From assembly GCF_030409875.1 (NCBI RefSeq), contig NZ_JAUFQR010000001.1, forward strand, positions 1,550,001 to 1,614,000: a stretch of 64,000 bases of DNA, given 5' to 3'. Each line of letters starts with the position of its first letter. Position 1 is the stretch's first letter. Source of the DNA: Chryseobacterium tructae (GTDB lineage Bacteria > Bacteroidota > Bacteroidia > Flavobacteriales > Weeksellaceae). Below, in pieces: positions 1 through 11,468 of this stretch. Below the pieces are notes generated by a model, which saw nothing but the letters and a program-made list of their open reading frames with translations, searched no databases and was not told the origin of the DNA. Position numbers and translations under genes: made by a program.

Positions 1-1660
1 CTCCTGCTGCTAAAAGTTTAGCTTTTTCAGTATTGAAGTGGTTGGCAAATGCAGTATTTAGACAACGGGTTTCGTGTCCTGGAGCTGTTTCCAATAAGAC
101 TGTGTCTTTAGCCTGCATAGCTTGTAACTGGAATTCTTCCTGAATGGCTCCGGTTTGTACAGCTTCCTGTGTGTACAAGTAAGCGGTTCCCATCAGTACC
201 CCTACTTTTACTCCTCTGGCAGCCAATGGAGCGGCCATGATAGAAACAAGTGCTGTTGAGAAATCATTATGGATTCCACCGGCAAAAAATACACTTATAT
301 TTTCCGGATGGTCTTCTTTTAATATACGTTCAATTTGTTTTTCCCAAAGAACTGTACTTGATAATGGCCCTACGTGGCCACCACATTCACGGCCTTCGAA
401 AATAAAGTTTTTAGCACCTTCTTTAAGGAAAATATCCAACAAGGCAGGAGATGGAACGTGCAGAAATGTCTTTATTCCCGCTTTTTCAAATACTTTAGCC
501 TGAGCTGGTCGTCCTCCTGCAATCAAAACAACAGGTGGCTGAGCTTCCAGAATGTAAGAGGTTTGTTCATCTCTTAGTTCCTGAGGAGCAAATCCTAAAA
601 TACCTACCCCCCATGTTTTGTTACCTGCCAATTCCTTAGTTTCCATTACTAAAGATTTCGCTGAGTTTCCTTTCAATAATGATAGGGCAACAAATGGCAA
701 AGCTCCGGCTTCTGCAACGGCATTGGCGAACCCTGGAACGTCACTTACACGGGTCATTGGCCCCTGTGCAATTGGATATTTTAATCCAAGATCCTGAGCT
801 AATGGATTGTTTTGGTCAATAACCTGGAGTGCTTTGGCTTGTTTTAGATGCCCATACATGGCTTCTTTAAGTCCAAAAGCTAGTTTTTTTAATGTTCTGA
901 ACTCTTCATACAGGTCAGTTGCCAACGAAATATCTTGTCCCATTGGGATATAGCTCTTGCTGATATCAAGATCTGTAAAATAGTTTTTTAGGTCTTCGGC
1001 ATTGATATCATCTGGTAATGAAGGAGAATTAGGTCTTACCAATACTCGATGGTTGGCGATGATCTTAGTCTCAGTTCCATTAAGTTTTGAGGATAAATCC
1101 TTTATGTCTTTTGGAACAGAACTTTCAGGGAATAAAGCAAGTTGGCTATCTAATACAATTCCTGTTGCACCTAAGGCTTTTACTGCTGCTGCGGTATGGA
1201 GTCCTATTCCTCCTTGTACCCATACAGGAATGCTTTTGATTTCTTTGATAATGCGCTGAAATAATACGAATGTAGATTCGTAGCCGATTTGACCTCCAGC
1301 TTCATTTCCTTTGATGATGATTCCTTTAGCTCCTGATTGTTCAGCTTGTTTTGCTTCTTCTAAACTGGTTACCTGATAGATAATATCCAGATCCAGATTT
1401 TGGGGAACTTTCATCCCGAATGGTAAGATCGCAAATCTTACACTCTCAGGTAGTTGAAGTGTTGATAATTTTTCATTAGAAACATAAATACCATAAGAGG
1501 GTAGGTCTGTTTCTTCCAGTTGACTAAGTGCTGCCTGGGCGGTCGTTAACTCTTGGCCTAAGCTGAGGACAGGAAATATACCCGCCTGATGCAATTTAGG
1601 CATAAGGTTGACATCCGGCTTTTCAAAAGGCGTTAGTCCAATAATGGTTAAGTTTTTCAT
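1..1660 (-). CDS. Nitronate monooxygenase-like (2-NPD/PfaD-like) protein, N-terminal part, truncated by window edge
   Basis: The frame is open from an ATG at 1660 down to the window edge, giving about 553 residues with no stop. It looks like two successive FMN-binding TIM-barrel halves of the nitronate monooxygenase family. The first half has GNEAGGQIG near residue 118 and a VQGGIG phosphate-binding-like loop. The second begins near PIAQGPM, has ECGGHVG near residue 423 and then FAGGIH. The tandem arrangement exceeds the usual length of about 350 residues of a stand-alone enzyme. In Bacteroidota, such double domains can form the N-terminus of large polyketide or PUFA-synthase-like multidomain proteins. 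That is a family-based guess, because the rest lies outside the window. A degenerate copy of its 5' end lies just upstream. Confidence 0.65.
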   Translation of the reverse strand, partial: MKNLTIIGLTPFEKPDVNLMPKLHQAGIFPVLSLGQELTTAQAALSQLEETDLPSYGIYVSNEKLSTLQLPESVRFAILPFGMKVPQNLDLDIIYQVTSLEEAKQAEQSGAKGIIIKGNEAGGQIGYESTFVLFQRIIKEIKSIPVWVQGGIGLHTAAAVKALGATGIVLDSQLALFPESSVPKDIKDLSSKLNGTETKIIANHRVLVRPNSPSLPDDINAEDLKNYFTDLDISKSYIPMGQDISLATDLYEEFRTLKKLAFGLKEAMYGHLKQAKALQVIDQNNPLAQDLGLKYPIAQGPMTRVSDVPGFANAVAEAGALPFVALSLLKGNSAKSLVMETKELAGNKTWGVGILGFAPQELRDEQTSYILEAQPPVVLIAGGRPAQAKVFEKAGIKTFLHVPSPALLDIFLKEGAKNFIFEGRECGGHVGPLSSTVLWEKQIERILKEDHPENISVFFAGGIHNDFSTALVSIMAAPLAARGVKVGVLMGTAYLYTQEAVQTGAIQEEFQLQAMQAKDTVLLETAPGHETRCLNTAFANHFNTEKAKLLAAG

Positions 1661-1727
1661 GGCGTGATATGTTAGTAAGGATTTTGTAAAAAATGCATAA
1701 GTCTTTGAAACAAAGAGGAATGTATGA

Positions 1728-1886
1728 TTACAAAATCATAAAATTGGTTTTTGTTATATTTTTAATGGTAAAGCTTTTCTGTTGAGAATTATTCAACAAA
1801 ATATCATTGCCTCTAAGGTAGTTGGAGTAGAGGTATGTGTCCGGCTCTTCAAAAGGCATTAGCCTAATAATGGTCAAGTTTTTCAT
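1728..1886 (-). pseudogene. Short ORF whose start duplicates the 5' end of the neighbouring NMO-like gene
   Basis: From an ATG at 1886 a 52-codon frame runs to a stop at 1730-1728. Its first residues (MKNLTIIRLMPFEEPD) match the start of the adjacent large gene (MKNLTIIGLTPFEKPD). After about 16 codons the similarity ends. At DNA level about 45 bases (1841-1886 against 1614-1660) differ at only a few positions. The remaining 36 codons resemble nothing I recognise. It is most likely a relic of a local duplication that copied the start region, possibly with its translation signals. A real 52-aa peptide cannot be excluded. Confidence 0.5.
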
Positions 1887-2433
1887 TGCATTTAGTATTA
1901 AAATAATAATATGCGATTTTGCATTGAAACATCAATCTAATGGTAGTATAGATTAATTGTTTGTAATACATGAATAAAAATAATAAATTTATGATTTATT
2001 TGTAATCATAAATTAAATTCGATAATAATTTTTTAACAAACAAATGTTAATTGTTCAAATGTTATAAAAGTATACGGTTTATTTTCTTATTCGTTATAAA
2101 CAAGCCGGCACAATCTAGGTTACTATAAAAATAAATAATTATAGTTAAAGAAATGTTAAGCAAAGATAGAAATAAAAAATAAAATATTTCAAAAAGAAGA
2201 GATTTGTTTTTGTTATATTACAAAAAGATAACATGCGGATTTAACGGTAAATTCTACAAAAAATAAATTTGAAAATACCGCAAAAATATTAGTTGATGTT
2301 GCATGGGTCTGAATTGGAATACTATAGAGGGGTAAGGAAAGAATGTATTTTGTGAGTTATTTAACGTTTTAAATTAAGAAAATGATAATTTTAATCATTA
2401 TAGATTTTATTTATCGGATTAATTTAAAATGAA
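1887..2433. other. AT-rich intergenic region, no gene seen
   Basis: This stretch is very AT-rich, with stop codons in all frames and no coherent ORF. It should hold the promoter for the leftward NMO-like gene and its relic, but no clear -33/-7 pair was identified. Confidence 0.4.
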
Positions 2434-2461
2434 AAGAGGACTACAATTAATGAGTCCTCTT
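2434..2461 (-). terminator. Hairpin, candidate terminator downstream of glutaminase
   Basis: A perfect 9-bp stem (AAGAGGACT at 2434-2442, AGTCCTCTT at 2453-2461) has a 10-nt loop. Read leftward it is followed by a T-rich stretch. It lies 174 bp past the glutaminase stop codon, rather far for a dedicated terminator. Confidence 0.45.
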
Positions 2462-2634
2462 GATTTATTTAATAACGATTTAATGATTTATAATAATTAT
2501 TACTATTTTTTTTAGCTTTTTAATTCGTCCATTGGAATTAATTATAGATGCTGATTTGTTAAGATACTATTTAATTATAGTAACAAATTGTTTACTTTCA
2601 ATTTTTGATATAGTCAGAAATACTCTTTATCATC

Positions 2635-3648
2635 TTAAAAGATGCTCAAATTATAGTGCTTAGCAAGATCTAGAATGATGTGATAGCCTGCCAATGAATT
2701 TCCATGTTGATCTAATGCAGGGCTGAATACACCAATGCCCATTTTTCCCGGAACGCTTACAGTGATTCCGCCGCCTACACCTGATTTGCTTGGTAATCCT
2801 ACCATTCGGGAATATTCGCCGCTGAACTCGTACATTCCGGCAGTCAGCATTTGAGATTCTACTAGTTTGGCTACATCAGCATTTTTATATTGAGAGTCAC
2901 CATCAAAACGCACACATTGATTGGCAAAGAAATACCCGATTTTTGCAAGGTCTTCTGCTGTAAGTTCAATAGAGCATTGCTTGAAATAATTATCAAGCTG
3001 GTCTTCATTTCCTGAAATCAATCCGCTGTTTTTCATGATGTAGAACATTCCGCGGTTACGATGTCCTGTAGATTTTTCAGATTCATAGACTGACTTGCTA
3101 TAATCAATAGTTGGATTTTTGGTGATGTAGCGTACCATATCCAGTACTTTAAGGAAGGGTTTTTCACCTTCGCCGGGAATTAAGGATGTCGTAAGGATAG
3201 CTCCGGCATTCATCATTGGATTCAGTGGCTTTCCTGTTGTTTCAAGATTGGAAAAATGATTGAAAGGTCTGTCGGATCCGAAATAGCCCATTTTATCGAA
3301 AATATTAGCTTCTCCTCTTTCGTTAACAGCAACCATCAAGGCAATGATTTTGGAGATGCTTTGCATGGTGAACTTCTTTTGAACATCACCTGTATTATAT
3401 ATTTTTCCGTTTTTATCTACTACTGAAAACGCAATGGCTTTGGCATCCATTTTACCCAATTCAGGAATATAATCTGCTACTTTACCTTGTGTATAGTAAT
3501 TTCTGTTCTTTTCAAGGATGCTGCCCAGTGTTTTTTCTGAAATGCCCGAAATATCTGCTGTTTTCTGAGCGTATGTTATTGTATTTAAGGATAAAAACCC
3601 TGCGATAAGAATTCCTTTGGCGGAAAATAAAAAGCTATTTTTTTTCAT
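2635..3648 (-). CDS. glsA: Glutaminase with signal peptide (periplasmic)
   Basis: This 337-residue protein would hydrolyse L-glutamine to glutamate and ammonia. It belongs to the serine-dependent (beta-lactamase-like) glutaminase family. The SxxK nucleophile/base pair is Ser97-Lys100 in MQSISK. NPMMNAGAI and the C-terminal KSGVGGGI loop are family signatures. Family members are usually about 305 residues and cytosolic. The extra N-terminus here is a signal peptide (KK, then a hydrophobic stretch, cut near TYAQ), so the enzyme is predicted to be periplasmic. It appears monocistronic. A well-formed -33/-7 promoter lies 45-75 bp upstream and a hairpin lies downstream. Confidence 0.93.
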   Translation of the reverse strand: MKKNSFLFSAKGILIAGFLSLNTITYAQKTADISGISEKTLGSILEKNRNYYTQGKVADYIPELGKMDAKAIAFSVVDKNGKIYNTGDVQKKFTMQSISKIIALMVAVNERGEANIFDKMGYFGSDRPFNHFSNLETTGKPLNPMMNAGAILTTSLIPGEGEKPFLKVLDMVRYITKNPTIDYSKSVYESEKSTGHRNRGMFYIMKNSGLISGNEDQLDNYFKQCSIELTAEDLAKIGYFFANQCVRFDGDSQYKNADVAKLVESQMLTAGMYEFSGEYSRMVGLPSKSGVGGGITVSVPGKMGIGVFSPALDQHGNSLAGYHIILDLAKHYNLSIF

Positions 3649-3692
3649 GTAGAATATTTTCGAATAAAAGTTGATAATAAGCCTCGAAAAAA

Positions 3693-3723
3693 CAAAGATA
3701 AGGTATTTCGTTTTTTGTGCAAG
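3693..3723 (-). promoter_or_regulatory. Bacteroidota-type promoter of the glutaminase gene
   Basis: Read leftward: a TTG-type -33 box (CTTG, 3723-3720), a 19-nt spacer, then TATCTTTG (3700-3693). This matches the TTTG-N19-TAnnTTTG consensus of Bacteroidota sigma factor promoters. The implied transcript start is about 40 nt before the ATG. Confidence 0.55.
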
Positions 3724-3744
3724 ATTTGAAAGAATCTGGTGTAA

Positions 3745-5073
3745 TTACCTTTTTAATTCAAAGTCTTTATACAATAAAATTCCATAGTTATCCAGCATGT
3801 GGGTTTTGTTATTTTCTATCTTTCCATCGTTGGTATTGATGTAGTAGAGTGAAGATTTTTGATTAATGATTTCTTGCTGATCCTTCAGACTAAGATTTTT
3901 AACGATCTTTATATTGCTGTTCTTATCAAAGTTTCCTATTAATAAAACTTGTTCGGAGTAGTTTCCTAAATGAAAAATAGCAGGCTGATCTTGAATATGT
4001 GTGTTGATTTCCCGGATGAGATCTTTGGCGTATTTTAATTGCTGATTCTCATAATCTTCATTGACAAATACGGTTCCTTTGATCTGAATTTTTGTTGCAT
4101 TTACATGGATTAAAAAAGGAGACAGCAATACTGCGAATAATACAGGTTTCATAAGCTTTTCATTCATTATATAATATAAAAGAATGAGAATGAAAGGGAT
4201 TGATGGAATGAGATATCCGGCTTCCAATGGATATTTAATAAAGAATGCCAGATTGAAAATGACGATTAGAATACTGAATATAGCAAAGTTATTTTGAGGT
4301 AAGTCTTTTAGCTTTTGACAGTCATGGGTGAAGAATTGCAGGGTTAAACCTATAATAATTGCCAATATTCCCAGGGTTCCAAATACATATAATGTGGCCA
4401 GACTCAACAAGCTTGATAGGTTAAATTCTGGGTCCCCTGAGCTTTGCAGGAAGCTAATTCCATATTTTAAAATAACAGGGACAAAGAATAAAAAGGTGAA
4501 AAGAAAGGTAAGGGCTGTAAATTGAATTGTCCTTTTGATATCCTTTTCTGAGTAGGCGTAAATTAGAAAAACAAAAGCTGGCAGGAAAATAATATTATTG
4601 AACCTAGCGCTTACCATCAGACCAAACAGCATGGTAGATACCCAAAGATTTTTTTTCAGAAGATAATAAGTGCTACTCAGCAAAAAAAATAAAGACCAAT
4701 TGTATTCCATAGCTACAGTGCTATTGAGATAGATTACCGGAATAAAAGGGAATGCAATTGTGATGGGAAAAGATAAATTGACTTTAAGAAAATTCAAAAT
4801 CTTAAAAAGGTATAGACAACAACCGATTGTAAATAAAACTGATAGTAAATTGATTACCCAATAAGGGGAATCGTAGAGTAATGAATATGAAAGTTCCGGC
4901 AATGGATAGCCAGGAAAACGGGATACATTGTAAATGTGATCTTCGTGCAGTATTTTTCCGGTATATACTTCTCTCCATGCATCCAGATCAGAGCCTAAAC
5001 TATTAAAAATAAAAGGTAACCGTGATAGCAGAACTATTAAAACTATCATTATTTCCTTATAATATTTTTTCAT
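3745..5073 (-). CDS. Polytopic membrane protein, GT-C-type glycosyltransferase-like
   Basis: This 442-residue protein has about ten hydrophobic segments. An early periplasmic loop carries an acidic motif (GSDLDAW, about residues 27-33), placed like the catalytic Asp motif of GT-C glycosyltransferases that use polyprenyl-phosphate sugars (PMT/ArnT/GT39 type). The last ~90 residues are a soluble tail. The layout fits the superfamily, but I cannot assign substrate or family. No sugar-nucleotide or polysaccharide genes are nearby. It appears to be a single-gene unit. Confidence 0.5.
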   Translation of the reverse strand: MKKYYKEIMIVLIVLLSRLPFIFNSLGSDLDAWREVYTGKILHEDHIYNVSRFPGYPLPELSYSLLYDSPYWVINLLSVLFTIGCCLYLFKILNFLKVNLSFPITIAFPFIPVIYLNSTVAMEYNWSLFFLLSSTYYLLKKNLWVSTMLFGLMVSARFNNIIFLPAFVFLIYAYSEKDIKRTIQFTALTFLFTFLFFVPVILKYGISFLQSSGDPEFNLSSLLSLATLYVFGTLGILAIIIGLTLQFFTHDCQKLKDLPQNNFAIFSILIVIFNLAFFIKYPLEAGYLIPSIPFILILLYYIMNEKLMKPVLFAVLLSPFLIHVNATKIQIKGTVFVNEDYENQQLKYAKDLIREINTHIQDQPAIFHLGNYSEQVLLIGNFDKNSNIKIVKNLSLKDQQEIINQKSSLYYINTNDGKIENNKTHMLDNYGILLYKDFELKR

Positions 5074-5510
5074 TTTACCTGTTAATTGTTTTCTGACACA
5101 AAATAAGTTCTTTTTTACTTAATAAAAAGGATAGTCTGAGAACTTATTCGAGATTATGTGCTACGAATTGCTTAGGCTTGAAATTGTATAATTTTAGAAA
5201 GAGATTGAGCGTGATATTTTTACTTTTATTCTTATGTTTTTATAGTTAAATTTAAATTATTTGTATAAAAAATTCATCTAAGTGTCGTTTTTGGTTTATT
5301 TTATTCTTGTTTTTGCTGTTTTAATGAGTAGGAAACCGTTGGTTTTTGTCATTGAAATGGAGGGAAAATGTTTTTTTTGTGAATAATTACTACGGGTGTG
5401 AATTAATGTATTCTTAGTGATGGTGGTATTTTGTTGATATTTAATATTCAATAATATAATATTTTTAACTTATAAATGATTTTGGTGTTAAAATTTTCAT
5501 TAATTTCCAA
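5074..5510. other. AT-rich intergenic region between divergent genes
   Basis: This region must contain promoters for the leftward membrane protein and the rightward surface protein. No confident -33/-7 pair, RNA or small ORF was seen. Confidence 0.4.
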
Positions 5511-8500
5511 ATGAAAATTAATACATTTTTAATAACCATGAAAAACACTACTTACTTTAGTAGGCAGCACGTCTTTAGATGGCTCCTGCTATGTTGGCTC
5601 CTTGTGCCTTGGGGGCTACAAGCACAATCATTATCCCATATTACCTGGGACTCTCAGGTCGGATGTCAAATATTCCGGGGCGATAAAGCAACTAACGATG
5701 ATTCGTTTGCTGCTGGAGATATCGATTCAGGAAAATGTGTCCGTGTCTGCGAGGGAAGTACCGTAAAATACACGGTTCAGGGATCCGGTATTGCTTCTGT
5801 TGCCTGGACGTCTACTGGCGGAACTGTACAGGCGACTTCAGGGGGAGCTAATCTTATGGCAACTATTGTATGGGGAAATGCAGGAGCAGGTTCTTTACAA
5901 GCCGTTGTAACATTTGCAAATGGAACTACTGAAACCAAAAACATTTGTATTGAGAAAATAAATAAACCTTCAGCTTCATTTGAAATGGTAAATCTGAAGG
6001 ATAGAGTATGTAAAAATACTGAGGTTCATTTTAAAAACCTTTCTCAGGCGAATGGTGGAACTGATATTATCAATTATTTCTGGGATTTTGGTGACGGAAC
6101 AACTTCTACAGCTTTTGAACCCTCTCATACTTTTACCCAGGGAGGTGGAACTACTGTTACATTAACGGTAACCAACAAATGTGGCTGCTCAGAAACAACT
6201 TACCAAAAATTAGAAGTACTGGAGGCACCGCCTTTACAAATCAACTGTCCTTCTGTAGTTTGTGAAGGAAGTACTGCAAAATATAGCGTTCAGAATTCAT
6301 GTAAAGGAGATTGGAAAGTAATTGGAGGCTCATGGTATATTACCGGCGAAAATGAAATCGAAGTAAAATGGGATAATGTAAATCCTGAAGACGGTTTCGG
6401 CTATGTAATGTATAAGTCTGAGTGTGGCTGCCCAGAGTGGACTACTGTTAAGGTTCCTGTGGTCTTGAAAAAAGGATTCATTAAAGGAGAATCAACAGTA
6501 TGTTTAGGAAAACAATATAAGTATTCTATTCCACAATGGCCAACGATGAAAATGGATAAATGGGATGTAATAGGCCCAGGAGGAGGAATGTTGACTTATA
6601 ACCAACAAAGAAATGAGATTCTTTTCACAGGAACAGTACCAGGTACTTATACACTAACGGTTGAATATACTAATACTTTATTGCGATGCAAAGGGTATGC
6701 AGAGAAAACGATTGTTGTGGAAGCACCTGTAGTTATATCTGGTGGAAAAGAAGAAATCTGTGCAGGAGAAGCTCAGGTATTTACCGCCTCTCCTAATGTT
6801 CCTGTTATTTGGAGCATTACTTTAAATGGGAGTGTAGTATATACTTCACCACAACCAACAACAGCTCCTCTTAGTTATCCTTTCTTAACGGTAGGAACTC
6901 ATATGATTACCGCAATTAAAGCAGGTGGAGCTTGTGAGAGTAATGCTATAAACGTTAAGGTAGTAGCTCCTCCAAAGCCACCGAAACCTATTATAGGAGA
7001 ATCAATAATATGTCCTGGAAGACCTTATGTCTATTCAACAATCACAATGGTTTCAGGAGTAATTCCTGTATGGAGTGTTACGAATGGAACTATTCAAGGA
7101 AGCAATACAGGGGATTCTGTGACTATTATATTTAACCCGGGAGCAAGTTCATATACTGTTTCGCTTGTCAATAAAACGGATGGGCCAGCAGGATGTGTCT
7201 CTAAAGCAGTTTCAAAGGTAGTAAAACCAATAGATCTTAATTCGATTTCTATTAGTTCGAACCCTGGACCTTTCTGCCCAAGCAGTACTCAGACGTTTAC
7301 AGCGAATTTAGGCAATATTGTTCCGGATTCTATAGAATGGAGTTTGTAAATCCTAATTTTGGAAGCTTTATATCTGGTCAAGATTCCCAAAATGTTACAG
7401 TGAATATCAATGAGGTTGCTAATAATATATATACAACAAATCTTAAATTAAGAGTTGTTGTATGTGGGCAAGAAAAAATAGTGACCATGCCAATAAGTAA
7501 GTTAGCACTTCCGGTAATAAACTTTACAAATGTTGGAAATATTTGTTTAGGTTCAAATTTACATTTTACAGTTAACCAAGGAATTATTACCTCTGCAACA
7601 AATGTAACATTTACTTTTGCGAATGGATCTACTTATACAACAACGTTCAATCCGTCTGGAGTTTATGATTTCCCAAATAACGGGTATATCCAGAATAATA
7701 GCGGGGGGAATGTTTCTCAAATAGTTACTGTAACGTATAGCGGAACTAATGGATGTGCCTATAAGCCTACAGCAAGTGCAAGTTTCATTATTCTTCCGGA
7801 GACCATCATTACTGTTTCTCCAGTATACAATCTTGAAGTTTGTGGGGATTATCCTATGCAGCCTTACACCCTTACAGCTAATAGCTCTACAGGGCTTACC
7901 AATACTACAGGTTGGCAGTGGTTCAAGGATGGTTTACCAATCGGGAATAATACCAATTCATATACTTTATCAGGAATGGGAGTTGCCGGTACTTATCAGG
8001 TAAGAGCAACTGATCAAAATGGCTGTGTTGTTTATTCACAGGAAATTCATGTGACAAATTCATGTCCACCTACAGGTAATTGTCCATCACCACCACCATT
8101 CTCTTTCGTTCCGAAATGGACAGGTTGTAACACAATTACTGTAAGTAATGTGAATTTTACCACTTCACCGGATGAGATTCAATGGGTGTCCAACGGTATA
8201 CTTACATTGGTGAGTCCTCAAGGATTGCCTTCAGCTACATTCCAGACTAATCTTGCGGGAGCACATATTGTTTCCCTTAGAGTGAGATATGGTACATGTT
8301 GGTATTCTGTAAGTGTAGAAGTTAAAAAACATTATGAACCTAAGTTCAATGTTGCTCAGACTTGTAACGGTAATGGATATAATGTTACTTTATACAATAC
8401 TTCTACAGTATTTGATCTTGGTGCCAATACCAATGCAGTTGTGTATAAATTTAGTTTGCCTGGATATCCTGATCAGATTGGTCAGACTGCTAATTACAAC

Positions 8501-10450
8501 AATTTGGCGCCAGGTACTTACACCTTTACAATGAGAGTATCTGCGCCAACACTTGGGTATCCTGAATGTGTAATGACTAAAACAGTTACATTAGCACCAG
8601 TTCCGGATCTTAATTTTGCACTTCCGAATACAGCATGTAAAGGAAGCGGGGTGAGTCTTTCTGCGGGGTCATATACTCCTGGAAATATTTATACCTGGAA
8701 TTTTGACGGAACAGCCTTTGTGACTTCACAAGCAAGTACTCTTGTTACATTCAATACGGCTGGAGTAAAATCGGTGAGTTTACAGGTTAGAACGCCACAA
8801 GGATGTGTATATAATTCTGTTGTTCGTACAATTACGATCAATGAGGCTAATTTAAATGGAACGATTACTCCTTTAAGTGTAGTAGCATGTGAAGGAACAT
8901 CTCCGGTAATTTCATTTGTTCCGTCAGGTACTGCACCAGCAGGATATATGTGGATGAACGGCAGTTCGGTAGCATCTGGAGCATCTAATTCAATGAACTA
9001 CATTCCTACAGAATCAGGGAATTATTGGCCAGTGCTGATTGCAGCAAATGGTTGTAGAACTTACGATATGAGTATCAAATCGGTAGGTGTAGCATTTAAA
9101 AAACCTGCATTTGTAAATATTTCAGGACAAACAAATGTTTGTGCTAATAGCTCCATAACATTGAGAGGTATTGTGGGGGATAATACCCTTGAATACAGAT
9201 GGCTAAGAAACGGTGTTCCAGTAGCAACAGGTTGGTCTGTTACATATCCAATTGTCTATACTACAAGTGGATTGTCTGCTGGTACTTATACCTTTAGGCT
9301 AGAAGCTCGTACACCGGGAACTACAGATTGTGCGGGATCTAAAGAATTTGTGGTTACAGTGAGTAATCCTCCTGCAGATCCTATCGTGACGGCTACTCAA
9401 ATAAGCTGCCAGCCATATAGAGTTCAGTTGACAGCATCAGGACCAGCTAATGGAGAATATAACTGGAGTAACGGAATGAATGGACAATCTATTACAGTAG
9501 AAGAAGGAGGAGTATATAGAGTAATCTATACAGCTCCAAGCGGTTGTAAAGTATTTGGCCAGAAAGATGTACCGTTGAGTATAGAAAGTCTAATGTGGGT
9601 ATTCCCTACAGGCTGTTATGATTATTGTAGAGATAAAGAACGTTATATTCTAGGACCAAAAGGTAACTTCGATTATCACCAGTGGGAGAGATTTGGAGTT
9701 AACTTACAAAGTGGAGTTAATGATGTTATTTATCCATTCTACTATATTGATGCATCTGGAACTTATAGATTAAGAATTGATCAGAATGCACCTGGACTTC
9801 ATTGTGAGTATTATTCAGGAGCCTTTAATTACTATCCTGGTGAAAAATGTGGAATAGAGACTCAATGTCAATTTGATGTCAATATTACAGCATTTAAATG
9901 GGATGGTGATCATTATAACGTTCACGGAACGATATACAATGCTAGCGGCCAGCCGGTGATGCTTACGGTTTCAAGTCTTAATGGGTATGGAACTTATTTC
10001 CCATCTATGATTACAATTCCGCCAGGAGGAACATATGATATGAATTCTAATCCATTGGTCTTCTATCCAAATTCCAATTTCCCTGGAGGAAGTGATGCGA
10101 TCTTATTCAGGGGGCAGGGTGATTGTAAGTTTGTTGCTGAGCCGGAAATTAAAGGCAAGTCTATTGCTACAACGGCTAAAACACCAAGTCTTACTACGGC
10201 TTCATCTTTGAAATTGCTACCGAATCCTGCGAAGGATATTGTGAAAGTTTCATACAATACAGGTAATGAAAAATTACTGGCAACACAGATCAAGGTTTTT
10301 GATACCATGGGTAATATCAAATTCCATAAGGAACTGAAAGCAGCTTCCGGAGAGGTAAATGTAGATATCTCTCACTGGTTGCAGAGTACTTATATTGTCA
10401 TTGTACAAGCGGGAGAAACCTCGTTGCAAGGCAAATTGATTAAAAATTAA
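5511..10450 (+). pseudogene. Giant Cys-rich PKD-domain surface protein with T9SS C-terminal sorting domain (one frameshift)
   Basis: Two frames (5511-7349 and 7337-10450) together give about 1645 residues. The first has a signal peptide (WLLLCWLLVPWGLQAQ) and repeated Ig/PKD-like modules, the clearest being FWDFGDGTTS near residue 188. The second continues the same repeat style and ends in a type A T9SS sorting domain (LPNPAKDIVKV onward). The break is at the TTT run 7343-7345. One extra T restores EWSFVNPNFG and joins both frames, so a single-base deletion is likely. An alternative start is ATG 5538. The protein is probably exported by the type IX system and anchored or released at the cell surface, with an adhesin-like role. 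A strong terminator follows. Confidence 0.8.
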
Positions 10451-10471
10451 TCCATATTTCATTTTAATAAG

Positions 10472-10500
10472 CAATGCCCTCCTAAGAGGGCATTGTTTTT
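10472..10500 (+). terminator. Intrinsic terminator after the surface-protein gene
   Basis: A perfect 10-bp stem (CAATGCCCTC / GAGGGCATTG) has a 4-nt loop and is followed by a run of T. It lies between convergent genes and could serve both strands. Confidence 0.85.
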
Positions 10501-10583
10501 TATATAATGTGATCAATGAATGACCTTATTGATCTGATATTTCAGTGATATTTATGTATACTCCTATTTTTTACTGATAGACT

Positions 10584-11468
10584 TTAGTACGTTTCCTCGC
10601 TGTAGACCTGCTTTCCAAGATAGAAAAGTTCATGCTTTTTAAGATTCATATTATCCTCAAAAATATCATGTACAAAACGAACCAATTCATTTACTTTTTC
10701 CCTTTGGGTAATTCTGATTCGGGATTCAAAATTAGTAGTGAATCCACTCTTGGTGTAGTTCAAAGATCCAAGATAAGCAACTTTTCGATCGATGATGTAA
10801 ATCTTTGAATGCAGAAACTTATTGTCATAACGGTTGTTCCGGATAAATTTAAAATTTAAATTTTCGGAGTAATGATAAGTGTAGATTTCCATTTTTTCCA
10901 CTTCCGTTTTCTTTTCCCAACATCGGAAAAATCCATATAGGGAAGCAACAGCCACTAAAAGAGCCACAAAATTATTTGAATTGGTAAGGTCATCAACCAG
11001 ATGGATCCCAAAATAAATAAGTGCAAAGATTCCCAGGCAGAATAATACAATCGAAGATAAAAAGAAAAGATTTTTTAAACTTTCCCTTTTATCTTTTTTC
11101 TTTACATCAGTCACCCGGTTCTGATGAATGAGCTTTCGTAAAATATTTCCATATTGCTCCGGACGAAGATCACTGAATGCTAATCTTACATTGATGTTCC
11201 TGTTTTTCAGCATAATAAGATCATCCAGCTTTACTTCATCAATATAAGGAGAGATAATCAAAACTTCTGCCTTTGCATTCAGAATATCTTTATTGAGCTG
11301 ATTCCCCGCATTTTGTCCGACAAATACTTCAACTCCCTCACTGTTTTCAGTATCAATTTTAAAATAATATTTTTTGTTTTCCTTATAATACACGTTCGTC
11401 TCTCTTAAATTGTATTGAAATTTATAGGTTTCCTGATTTGTGTTTCTTTCAAAACAATACCTATTCAA
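10584..11468 (-). CDS. PLD-like phosphodiesterase-domain protein with a central membrane hairpin
   Basis: This 294-residue protein has one HKD motif near the C-terminus (HSKIYIIDRK, then GSLNYTKSGF), as in phospholipase D-like enzymes. Only one HKD is present, so a dimer would be needed for an active site, as in Nuc-type members. Two hydrophobic segments (about residues 128-170) sit in mid-protein, tethering it to the inner membrane. The N-terminal half has a SPYIDEVKL segment typical of the fold. No nearby ATG exists and a stop lies just upstream, so the start must be a rare codon (TTG at 11468) or the 5' end is damaged. The substrate is unknown. Confidence 0.6.
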   Translation of the reverse strand: MNRYCFERNTNQETYKFQYNLRETNVYYKENKKYYFKIDTENSEGVEVFVGQNAGNQLNKDILNAKAEVLIISPYIDEVKLDDLIMLKNRNINVRLAFSDLRPEQYGNILRKLIHQNRVTDVKKKDKRESLKNLFFLSSIVLFCLGIFALIYFGIHLVDDLTNSNNFVALLVAVASLYGFFRCWEKKTEVEKMEIYTYHYSENLNFKFIRNNRYDNKFLHSKIYIIDRKVAYLGSLNYTKSGFTTNFESRIRITQREKVNELVRFVHDIFEDNMNLKKHELFYLGKQVYSEETY

